A stretch of DNA of 64,000 nt from NCBI RefSeq assembly GCF_019279795.1, contig NC_056740.1:225950611-226014610 (forward strand). Reading direction: 5' to 3'. The position numbers and the translations under genes are program-made. The first letter of the stretch is position 1; each line of letters starts with the position of its first letter. Positions 55,200-64,000 of this stretch are shown here, piece by piece. The stretch is from Protopterus annectens (lineage: Eukaryota > Chordata > Ceratodontiformes > Protopteridae). The notes below the pieces were generated by a model. It was given only the letters and a program-made list of their open reading frames with translations, ran no database searches and was not told the DNA's origin.

Positions 55200-56091
55200 C
55201 TACCTTATCAAACTTTTCAATTTCAAAACACAGGAAACTGACAACATGTTGTTCAAACCTGGAAAATGGTATGCTTCCAACCTCAACTGCCAAAGCAATT
55301 CGCTGAGTTCCAACAAATAGGAAACAGGGCCCCCCCTGTTATCATGCACAATCTGATCAATCACTGTGAAGCTAAACCCATGCCCCGGGCACTCGCTAAT
55401 GTGTGTTAGCAAGTGCATTAGCCATTTTTTCTTTCTTAATGGCATATAGATGTTCATATAGGTGCTTATGCAGTTTCCGGTCAGTTTTCCCTATATAGAA
55501 AGCCGGACATGAAGAACACTGGGCCGGGTAAACCACATGTGTGCTGGCACAATTGAACATCCCCTGGATTTTGTACTTTCTCTCTCTGATCACAAAATAA
55601 GTTCCCACTTTCACATATTGGCAGTATCTGCACATGTTGCATTTGAACATGCCCAAACGTGCCTGAGTAGGTCTAGGTTTCCTTTCAAGGATGTTTTTTA
55701 AGTTGGAACCTCTCTTGTAAATGACTTGAGGATTTAACCCTAAAGCTGAAGGACCTTGATTGTCTGATGTAAGTAAACACCAATTCTTCATAATAATAGA
55801 AGTGATAGCCCCCGCATCCAAACTGTAAGTAGTGATGAAGCTGCAGGCATAAGTAGATCTAATCCAAGTATCATCAACCAACACACCTTGATCTGCAATA
55901 GACTGGCCTAAAATGGGGAGATATACCCCATTCTCCCTCTTGCGACTTACCTCATTACAGAGGTCTGAAATCAGATGGCCGGGATAACCCCTATTCAAAA
56001 AGAGGTCTCTGATAAACTCACATTCCTTTAAGAAATCACTGTCCCGTGTCACCATCCTGGCCGCCCGGACCAGTTGGCCGTTGACTATCAA
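55200..56091 (-). pseudogene. PLE 2 GIY-YIG endonuclease and linker
   Basis: 231-codon segment (55,396-56,091) followed after a frameshift near 55,430 by 85 more codons. N-terminal linker: FLNRGYPGHLI, RSTYACSFITTYS, then a Cys cluster (MFKCNMCRYCQYV) known from Penelope/Neptune-type proteins. The endonuclease shows HVVYPAQC, FYIGKTDRKLHKHLYEH and HISECPGHGF. The Arg usually following YIGKT (L-x-x-R) reads His, so cleavage is doubtful. RT absent. Confidence 0.8.
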
Positions 56092-56138
56092 CCTCTTCTG
56101 ATGAAAGGGGTGGTTGCTTTCAAAGTGCAGATTCCCTG

Positions 56139-56289
56139 TTCTGAGGAAGTTGGTGAGGAGTCACCGACGAAAAGCTAAACAGAGACTTTGTGGCTTAAAT
56201 AAACGTTGAGTACAAGTTTACTTACTTGGTTTGGACATTTTTTACGGATTTTTGAATTTGGTGTGCAGATCCCTGGCTCCTTCTTGTGT
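56139..56289. repeat. PLE 2 right inverted repeat (pLTR)
   Basis: From TTCTGAGGAAGTTGGTGAGG to CCTTCTTGTGT. Inverted partner of 54,657-54,807; same length. Confidence 0.88.
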
Positions 56290-56336
56290 AGCAGTTGGTT
56301 TTGTCTTTTTTTATCGTTGAGATGAATTGATATTGT

Positions 56337-57893
56337 GCTAGAAGGGAGAACCAGGTGAAATGCCTGCAATGCTAACAGCATCGCTCTCAGTTCTAGAATG
56401 ATGATATGCAGGTTGGCCTCTAAAGTGGTCCATACACCTTGGACTTCTTTCCCTGGAAATGGCCCCCCACCCGATCAGGGAAGCATCCATGGTCACAATG
56501 GCCTTGGGCTGAGGAGACTGGAATGGGTGACTCCAAAGTTCTGCATCTGGCCTCATCCACCAAAGAAGGTCCTGCTTGCAGGAGCTGGTTATATAAATCT
56601 GGGAACTGAGAGGGTGATAGTTTGGGAACCACTGGGAAAGAAGTAGCCATTGCAGAATTCACATGTGCAGCTTTGCAAGGGGCACAGTCGGGATTGAAGC
56701 TGCCATGGATCCTAGGGCCTGGAGAACTTCCCTTGCTGAAACTTTTGTTTGACAGATTATCACCTGGAGCTGGAGCCTTAGTCACTGGTGTCTGTGGGTT
56801 GGGAGCGACACTACACAGGACCAGGTGTTGAACACTGCTCCAATGAATTCTATTTGCTGTGTAGGAGTAAAGTTTGATTTCTCCCAGTGTACTGTTATAC
56901 CCAAAGATTTTGCCATAGAGAGAGAGAGAGAGAGTGTAATGCAGGGCTGTTACAGCAGATGCTTGGTGGGGTGGTGAGGAGCCAGTCGTCCAAATATAGA
57001 CACACTCGGAATCCTTGTAGTCTCAAATGAGCTGTGACCACTGCCATACACTTCATGAACACTCTGGGAGCTGCAGAGAGACCAAATGACAGGGCACGAA
57101 ACTGATAGTGACTGGCTCCCAGCCAGAAGCAAAGCAGACTACTGGAGCATTTGCCCGTTTTGATGTGGTGATACACATCCCTTAGATCTATCGAGCACAT
57201 CCAAGTACCTTCTCTTAAAAAAGGGAGAATGGACTGAACCATGACCATCTGGAATTTGGTTTGGGTGACAGACTTGTTCAAGCGGCTGAGATACAGAATG
57301 GGTCTCCAATCAATTGTCTTTTTTGGCACCAAAAAGAATCTTGAGTAGACTCCGGAGCCACATTGGTTTGGTGGGACTGGTTGGATGACTCTTTTTTGAG
57401 ACAGATTTATTATTTCTGAAGCTGCGTATTCCCTTTGACTGGGTGGAATGTCGGGAAGCTGTTTTGGAAGTGTTGGTTGACAAGAAAGGGGAATGGTGTA
57501 ACCTCTGGTGATTATATTCTGCACCCAACGATTGGTGGTAATAGAGTGCCAGGCAGCTTGGTGTAGAGAAGAACAACCCTCAACTGCTTCCAGAGGTAAG
57601 CAATTTGGCTGCTCTTCAGGAGCACTGGTAAGGCTGTCCAGAGATGAAATCCCTGGAGCCCTGGTTATGAGGATCCCCTCTGCCCCTGTAGGGACATCTT
57701 CCAGAATTGTTACCCCTCTGCCCCTGGGGGTATCATCACCACGTGCAGCACAGAAAGGACCCTGAGATTTTTTGTGCCACATTTTCCCACTCCTCTGAGT
57801 CCTGGAAAAGGAACGTTGAGGGTTGGAAAACCATAGGCCTACGGCAGACAGAGTCTTGCCATCTTGCTTGCACCTGGCTAGTGTGTCCTTCAC
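56337..57893 (-). pseudogene. DIRS copy G reverse transcriptase
   Basis: A 332-codon open segment (56,895-57,893) holds the ORF1/pol overlap and RT: FFLVPKKTIDWRPILYLSR, MCSIDLRDVYHHIKTG (palm Asp), FRALSFGLSAAPRVFMKCMA and YLDDWLLTT (YLDD at 56,985-56,996). The thumb and the start of RNase H (TMDASLIGWGAI at about 56,510) continue in other frames to the PLE boundary. The catalytic Asp residues are intact. Confidence 0.8.
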
Positions 57894-60049
57894 CTTGGAG
57901 CATTCAAAAAGGAAGACTTGAAGGGATCCGCGAGGTCACAAATGTGCATCCAGGCATGACATATCAGTTGTATATGATAGCAACCTCATGGATGAGTTGG
58001 AAATTGATTCCAGGGTTGCGAGCTGCAAGGCAACTTTGTCCCTTACCTTGTCAGACACCTGTCCTGTGAGTGCTCCAGAGATTTCAAAGATCAAGTCCCT
58101 CTAGAGCCTCGTAAAATGTGCCAAGTAGTTCAGAGACCATATGGAAAAGGTCGCTGATGCATAAACTCACTTCCCAAGTCTGTCCACCGCTTGGGACTCT
58201 TCTTGGGCAGGTGGACAGCAGGACTTTCCTCAGCCAAGTCCTTTTTCATGGCCGCCGCCACCACCCTAGCACTGACTGGTAACCCTCTGGACCAATGAGG
58301 GTTCTCCTTGGGCGGGGAAAGAATTTTTCAGGTCTCTGAGGGATCGCCTCAATGGAATCAGGGTTCTTCCAAGTGCGTTGCACAATGAGCTGGATGAGCT
58401 TGTTGGCAGGCAGGGTCACCAAAGAGGTAGATGGCCAGGAGTGAAAAGCCTGCAGGAACACAGACTCCTCAAATGAAGGGTTGGAGGGCTTCCAGTCACC
58501 TCTCTGTTTCAGCATTTTAAAGATGTCTCCAAAGGAGAAATCATCAGGCGGTGACCGTAGGGACCCTTCACCATCATTGTAATCCATGTCTTCTGGGTGA
58601 GCCTACGTGCTTCCTCTTGCATAATCTCTTTCAAGGGGGCTCTTCAGTGGGGGCCTCTGAGGAGAACTTGGAAGAGTGGGTACCCTGAACAGGGGTGTCC
58701 TGTGACTTCTCTGCCCAGTATCCTGGGGAGGTGGTCTGTGGCAGCTGTAGCTCAGGGGGCGAGAACTGGGGTTTTGACATCAATGGAGTGCTTCCAGAAG
58801 CAGGAGCCCTCTCCATCACACAGAAACCAGGTCTGCCCAAAGAGGGATGAGAGCCCAGAACCAAGAAAGACAACCTCAGGACTGGGGTCACACCTCGCTC
58901 TGACGAACCCGCCACCATGGATGGAGCCTCAAGCAGGATTAGTGCAGATGAGATAACTGGCACTGAGGACGGAACTGAAGGCACACCTGAAATCATGATC
59001 CGAGCCGAGGAGCCCACCCCCATTCCCAAGATTGAGGAAGGACTGGTTCTGCAGAAACCAAGGACCAAAGGGACAAACACAGAGCCTGAGTGAGGTCCAC
59101 AATAGATGCCGAAGTGGTGGTTTCTGAGAAGGATGACAGAGCAGAAGGAGGAGAGTAAGATGGAGTCTGTGGAGAAACCAACCCAATTCCTGTAGGCGGA
59201 TGGGTCTTAGGTGTGGGTATCCCCCTGGCTGCCAACAGCTGGTCCACAAGATGCACCACATTGAGTTCTGACAGGCTCCTGTTGGAGCTAGTGGATACTC
59301 CTGATGGGGAGTCAGGTCGATGAATGAATGGGCTATACATCTGACCCAGGAATGGATCTACAGATGGAGAGTATGGTGTCCGTGGTGCAACGTCTGCCGG
59401 CACCAATTTCTCAAGTTTCGAGACCAGGATTAAAGGGGTCAAGTCCAGTTTAGTCGAAACAATGTACGATGCTGAAGGGGTACTCTCAACCGAAGCTGGG
59501 GGGGGGGGGGTTCAATGTCATATCAGAGGTAGGCACCAAAGGTGTGCACTGAGCCGGAGTGATCACAGGTGCCAAAGTTGTAGCAGGCGTGGTGAGGTCT
59601 ACCGTCAGTGCCGGAGGCAGAATCGGAGCTGAAGCTGGCACCGATATCGTATGTTTCGAAGTAGTGCTCGGAGCTGACAAGGACAGTGCCTACGAGGCTG
59701 ATTTATGCTCTTTGGAACTTTTGGTTTCACAGGCTTACCCTGATCACCCGTGGGTGAAGAGGGAACCAAGTGGGACCTATTTTTGTCTTTAGTAGGAGGG
59801 GGTTGAGACCTCCATCGCAGAAATGGCCTCTGAAAAGGCAGACGTAAGTAACCCTTTCAGTATCAATTTATTCTTGCACTCATTCAGAGTGTGTTGACTG
59901 AAACTTTGACAAATGCCACAGGGAGGTTGCACCGAAAGATGGGGCACCCCCAAACAATATACACAATCATCATGAGAGTCACTATTAGGTAACTTGCTAT
60001 TACAGAAAGTACAATGCTTAAACCCCAAAGTACCCTTCTTATCTGACAT
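57894..60049 (-). pseudogene. DIRS copy G ORF1 (gag-like)
   Basis: Start ATG at 60,047-60,049 (MSDKKGTLGF). Motif CTFC, CVYCLG, H, CGICQSF in an 86-codon open N-terminus ending near 59,789. Then frames alternate: Thr/Pro-rich stretches (59,486-59,680), and DFSFGDIFKMLKQRGDWKPS at about 58,540-58,480 matching DVSFSDILEILRQRG of copy D. A deletion near 57,900-57,960 shortens the C-terminal capsid-like part. Inactive. Confidence 0.75.
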
Positions 60050-60424
60050 CTTGAAAGAGAGACAGAACAGGCTAGCACTTCAAAAAACAAAATCAAAACA
60101 AGTCTGTTTTAGCAATTCAGACACAGTTCAAAACCACACAATATTATAGCTATACCTATAATAGAAACTTACTATTGAAAGGCACTAACAGGTTAGGAAG
60201 AAAAATAGAAATGCCAACTATAGTATTAGAGGAATACCACAAGGGTAAGGAGAGAGGACCGGACCAACAATGATACTTGAAAGTTTATCAACGGGTAGAG
60301 AAAGGAAGAAAAAGATCTAACTGTAATTTAACACAAGAAAGACTAACGCTCAATAAATGAAGAAATCTCAATGAGTTTTTCACACAAAATATCAAAAACA
60401 TTTTCACTTAGCTGAGAGCTTGGC
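60050..60424 (-). other. DIRS copy G leader
   Basis: Non-coding sequence between the ORF1 start and the right ITR. No CTAACTTAAATGG iterons recognised. Confidence 0.55.
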
Positions 60425-60618
60425 TGAAACACGACTTTATGGCTACACAGCAAATGAGATCTGAGGTAACAGGGAGAATGGCGTTCTGGGTAGAAGCTTA
60501 GCTCAAGAGTTTTTTGGCTGGAGAGAGCTTGGTAATAGGCCGACTCAGTTCTAAGGGCTCGAAACCGAACCCATCAGTGATGTGATGAATGGAAAGAAGA
60601 TTAGCAACATCAGATTAA
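60425..60618 (-). repeat. DIRS copy G right ITR
   Basis: AGCAAATGAGATCTGAGG, GAACCCATCAGTGATG, ending GAAGATTAGCAACATCAG. Inverted match to the left ITR at 52,603. Confidence 0.83.
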
Positions 60619-60691
60619 GAGTTGTATGGTTTAGCGACATCAGATGAGTTATATGGTAATTAGTTATAAGTGTATTAAGGTATATATGTGT

Positions 60692-61053
60692 GGGTTACCT
60701 TCAGTTTACTGACAATCCACTTCCCCGATACACATTCACCCAACACTTCAAATTGCCGACATTCCCAAAGCCGACGTTACCCGCGTGGTTAGTGAACACT
60801 TGGCCATCTACTTAAACTTTGCCCCTTACCCCCATCGTAGTGCATTCTCAGAGTTGGTATATTTAGTAAAGGCGGTGTGGGGGGCATAGCCCCCCACATC
60901 GGTAGGTTTGTTTTCTACAGGTAGTTTTTCTGTCAGTATGGCCAAGTGTTTACTTACCTTTCGGGAAACGTTGGCTTTGAGAATGTCGGTGATTTGATAT
61001 GTCAGTAAAATGAGTTGCAGTTAAGTGGACTGTCGGTAAACTGAAGGTAACCC
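60692..61053. mobile_element. 362-bp MITE with 8-bp target duplication
   Basis: TIRs of 31 bp (GGGTTACCTTCAGTTTAC and onward, two mismatches) at both ends. Perfect 8-bp target duplication ATATGTGT at 60,684-60,691 and 61,054-61,061. No ORF. An 8-bp duplication fits hAT, P or Merlin-type transposases; the TIR does not decide among them. Confidence 0.85.
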
Positions 61054-61111
61054 ATATGTGTATGTACTTCCTCCCGTGAAATGGAAAGAGTGAAAAGATA
61101 TTCTCTGATGC

Positions 61112-61340
<229 letters not shown>

Positions 61341-61389
61341 AATGCAATCCTCTTTGCCAGAAGTGCACCAGGAGTCTAGGCAGGGGGAG

Positions 61390-61505
61390 GAGGGAGAGTT
61401 GCGAGAATAAAGGAGAGAAGGACAACACACATGGAATGTTATAGTAAGAACCTAACTTCTTTATGTGACATTGTTAATCTTGCCTTTATTCTCACTTGTG
61501 AAACT
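61390..61505 (-). repeat. DIRS copy F ICR
   Basis: Left half CGAGAATAAAGGAGAGAAGG...AAGAACCTAACTTC complements the left ITR at 52,394-52,460. Right half TATGTGACATTGTTAATC...TTCTCACTTGTGAAAC predicts the sequence of the right end outside the window. Confidence 0.82.
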
Positions 61506-61514
61506 GCATCCCTA

Positions 61515-62600
61515 GCAACAGAACTCTTGGGTGGCTCAAGGCAGAATATTCTTCAGGACCCTAGAACCAAAGGCTGCTCTACTCCTGGAGGCCAAATCTA
61601 CCTTTTACTGAGTAATGAAAGTGTGAGGGTTAGTCCAAGTTGCTGCTGCACATATATTGTCCAGAGGTAGTCTAGAGTGGAAAGCTGCAGAGGTGGAAAC
61701 AGCTCTAGTAGAATGGGCTTTAGTACCATTTAGAACCAGGGTCTTGTTATCAGAATTGGGTAGCCTTTCTTTGTATCTGAGAAAGAAACAAAAAGTTGGT
61801 CTGATTTCCTGATTTCAGAAGTCCTGTGTAAGTAAAACCATAACTGCTTATGGACATCAAGTAAGTGCAAAGAATATTCTCCTTTATTTTGAAAATTGGG
61901 GAAGAAAACCGCAAGGTCAATAGACTGGTTTAGGGTATTTTTTGTAACCACCTTGAGTAGGAAAGATGGATTAGTGTGTAACAACACCCTATCTTTGTGA
62001 AAAGTTAGATATGGAGGTTTTATGGACAAGACTTGTAATTCAGATACCCTTCTAGCAGAAGTAATTGTCATCAAGAAAAGGGTTTTCTATGAAAAATACT
62101 TCATATTGCATGTGCCAGAAGGTTCAAATGGAGGACGTATAATGTTTGTTAAAATGAAATTTTGATCTCAAGGAGGTATTGGATGTTTCAGAGGAGGCCT
62201 TTACATGATAGTGCCTTTCAAAAAGGCTTTGCAAAGTCTATGAGCCATAATTGGATAGTCATTATCTTCTATATGAAAATTTGAGATTGCCGCTAGTTGC
62301 ACTTTTACTGAAGCTGCTGCTGCTCCATCATTGAAAATATCTGCCAACAACTGAAGAATAATATGAACTGAGGCTGTAAAGGGATCTATGTTTCTGTTGT
62401 TAGCCCGTGTTGCAAATTTTTTCCACTTGCTTTTATAAAATTTTCGAGTGGACAATTTATGAGACGATAAAAGTATATGCTTGACTGGGAAGGATAGAGA
62501 TGGAAACCTGGCAATTAAGGGATGTAAAGCAGCCAAGCTGTTAATCTCAAATTGTCTAGGTTGGGATGAAACATCCCCAATGGATGTGTCAGAAGGTGTG
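61515..62600 (-). pseudogene. DIRS copy F tyrosine recombinase
   Basis: The middle part (61,730-62,074) has box I ITSARRVSELQVLS with Arg intact, FHKDRVLLHTNPSFL and LDVHKQLWFYLHRT. The N-terminal part (to about 62,500) shows SSHKLSTRKFYKSKWKKF and VQLAAISNFHI. The C-terminal HxxR/Tyr region (61,515-61,730) is frameshifted and not clearly readable. Confidence 0.76.
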
Positions 62601-63300
62601 TAACTGGGTCCAGAAACCAGGGTTTGTTCCTGAGATGAGGCTGAAGAAAGGGAAAATAGATCTGACAAGGCCAGTAGGGGGCAATAAGGATAATGGTTGT
62701 CTCCAATAAGCTTGTTTTCTGTAGGAGCTTTGAGATTAGAGGAACAGGTGGAAACGCATAAAGAAGTCCCATGGGCCAATCATAAACAAGGGCATCCCTT
62801 GGTGACTCCTCCATTGGGGGGATTACGGCAAAGTAGTTGCTGCATTTGGCATTATCGGGTGATGCAAAGAGGTCGCAGCAAGGCTGGCCCCATTTGCGGA
62901 ATATCCCATCTGCTATATTCTGGTTGAGGGACCACTCATGTGGCCATAAAATGGCTTTGCTTAATTTGTCCGCAATCACTTAGACCACCCCTGGATGTGT
63001 GTTGGTATTAGAAAGTGGTTAGAGGCTATCGCTCAATGCCCGACCCTGAGAGCTTCTCGAAAAAGTGAGTAAGATCTGGTTCCTCCTTGTTTGTTGGTGT
63101 ACCACACTACCGACATATTGTCGGTCTGGATTGCAATTGTCCCTATGGGAAAACAGTCCTGAAATGTTTGCAATGCTAAAAGCACTGCTCTCATCTCTAG
63201 GACATTTATACGCAGGTGAGCCTCGTGGTCTTGCCAGATGCCTTGAACTGTCTTTCCCAGAAAATGCCCCCCACCCTATCTGGGAAGCATCCGTGGTCAA
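62515..63300 (-). pseudogene. DIRS copy F RNase H and methyltransferase-like segment
   Basis: 154-codon segment: MIADKLSKAILWPHEWSLNQ, CCDLFASPDNAKCSNYF, LVYDWPMGLLYAFPPVPL and ILIAPYWPCQIYFPFL. The YAFPP motif matches the methyltransferase-like segment of copy D, here continuous in one frame with the downstream block. The RNase H Glu/Asp motifs upstream (63,090-63,200) are in other frames. Confidence 0.75.
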
Positions 63301-64000
63301 CGTGGTTAGAGGTTGTGGGGGAATAAAGGAGCAGCTCTGAAGAACTGTTTGTGAGTGGAGCCACCATTGTAGGTCTTTCTTGCAGGCTTTGTTTATTGTT
63401 ATCTTGTGAGACATAGGAAGTTCCAAGTTTGACCACTGAGCAAATAGCATCCATTGGTGTACTCTCATATGGAGGCGAACTAGAGGAACTATAATGATGG
63501 AAGCAGCAGCACTTTTTCCTAGCACTTGTAGAACCAGTTTTGCAGTGGCTTTGGACTTTTTTATGTGTGTCTTGACGAGATGACAGAGATCTTGTACTCT
63601 CTCTGGAGAGAGAGTCTTGCTATCTGAGCTGTAGTATCTATTTCTGCTCCTATGAATCTTAAAGTCTGTGATGGCTGTAACACAGATTTCTCATAATTTA
63701 CTGTAATGCCAAGTGAGGAGCACATCTGAAGGACATGATCTCTTGACTGAAGCAAGTGATCCTTGGTCAGGGTGGATATGAGCCAGTCGTCCAGGTATGG
63801 GAATACGCGGATTCCCTTGCATCTCAGGTGAGCCACCACTACTGCCATACATTTGGTGAACACTCTGGGGGCTGTAGTGAGACCAAAAGGCAGAACTCGA
63901 AACTGGAAATGACTGGCTCCTAGTTGGAAGCATAAGAACCTCCTGGACTGTCTGTCCATTTTGATATGGTAATACTTACTTCTGAGGTCTCTAGAGCACA
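63019..64000 (-). pseudogene. DIRS copy F reverse transcriptase, cut by window edge
   Basis: A 132-codon open segment (63,561-63,959): FQFRVLPFGLTTAPRVFTKC, VFPYLDDWLISTLT (YLDD at 63,786-63,797) and VLQPSQTLRFIGAEIDTT. A second segment (63,019-63,525) carries the thumb/RNase H start (LTTDASQIGWGAFSGKDS). One frameshift between them. The rest of the element lies beyond 64,000. Confidence 0.8.

Larger units (their letters stand above)
54656..56322 (-). mobile_element. Penelope-like element 2, flanked by 151-bp inverted repeats
   Basis: 1.67-kb insertion in copy G. Inverted repeats at 54,657-54,807 and 56,139-56,289 (151 bp each, nearly identical), plus a 33-bp extra segment on the right before the target duplication. 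The interior codes on the minus strand for the C-terminal part of a PLE with a GIY-YIG endonuclease; the RT is missing. Inverted LTR-like copies and 5' truncation are established features of PLE insertions. Confidence 0.82.
52603..60618 (-). mobile_element. DIRS copy G, full length, nested in copy F
   Basis: Complete order: left ITR, ICR, YR, RNase H, PLE insertion (54,656-56,322), RT, ORF1, leader, right ITR. RT YLDD is intact (56,985-56,996), but the YR box I Arg is Trp. Termini are of a distinct subfamily (CATCACTGATGGG). Same orientation as its host copy F. Confidence 0.87.

Overview
No conserved host gene is visible in this window. It looks like repeat-dense vertebrate DNA made of layers of nested transposable elements. 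The dominant family is DIRS-type tyrosine-recombinase (YR) retrotransposons, with CR1- and L2-like LINEs, Penelope-like elements (PLEs), a class-I-like endogenous retrovirus (ERV) and non-autonomous DNA transposons. This mixture suggests a large-genome amphibian such as a salamander or caecilian, or possibly a lungfish. That is an inference from element content only; nothing here identifies the species.

Layout. 1-3,060: two 5' portions of DIRS elements (A and the older A2). 3,061-5,195: no gene, a CA microsatellite and a decayed minisatellite. 5,196-17,608: DIRS copy B, truncated on the right and split by an ERV at 7,512-16,286. 17,672-24,545: a ~50-bp minisatellite split by full-length DIRS copy C (17,897-24,321). 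24,555-24,950: a fragment of an RNase H from an older element. 24,960-33,900: a PLE (+ strand) split by DIRS copy D (26,713-32,851), the best preserved copy. 34,570-35,390: an old DIRS-like RT remnant. 35,399-49,606: DIRS copy E, which holds a CR1-like LINE, a TTAA-flanked MITE, an L2-like LINE (itself holding a second CR1 fragment) and a palindrome-rich DNA transposon. 49,607-52,393: no gene, a possible SINE, a CA microsatellite and a diverged direct repeat. 52,394-64,000: DIRS copy F, running off the window. Copy G (52,603 to about 60,618) sits just inside F's left terminal repeat, and G itself carries a PLE fragment with 151-bp inverted repeats.

How the parts work together. Every DIRS piece lies on the minus strand, in the order ORF1 (gag-like), RT, RNase H, methyltransferase-like segment, YR. 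The copies have inverted terminal repeats (ITRs), and just inside the YR-side ITR is an internal complementary region (ICR) that joins complements of both outer ends. In DIRS elements this structure is thought to template the circular intermediate that the YR integrates. Copy D keeps every catalytic signature I could find (RT YLDD, RNase H acidic residues, YR R/HxxR/Y) and is broken mainly by a few frameshifts. The ERV has LTRs about 2% diverged, an imperfect 5-bp target duplication, and gag, pro, pol and env regions that are all recognisable and all disrupted.

Limits. Boundaries were read by eye and most are good to about 5-20 bp. Family names come from motif recognition, not from database searches.
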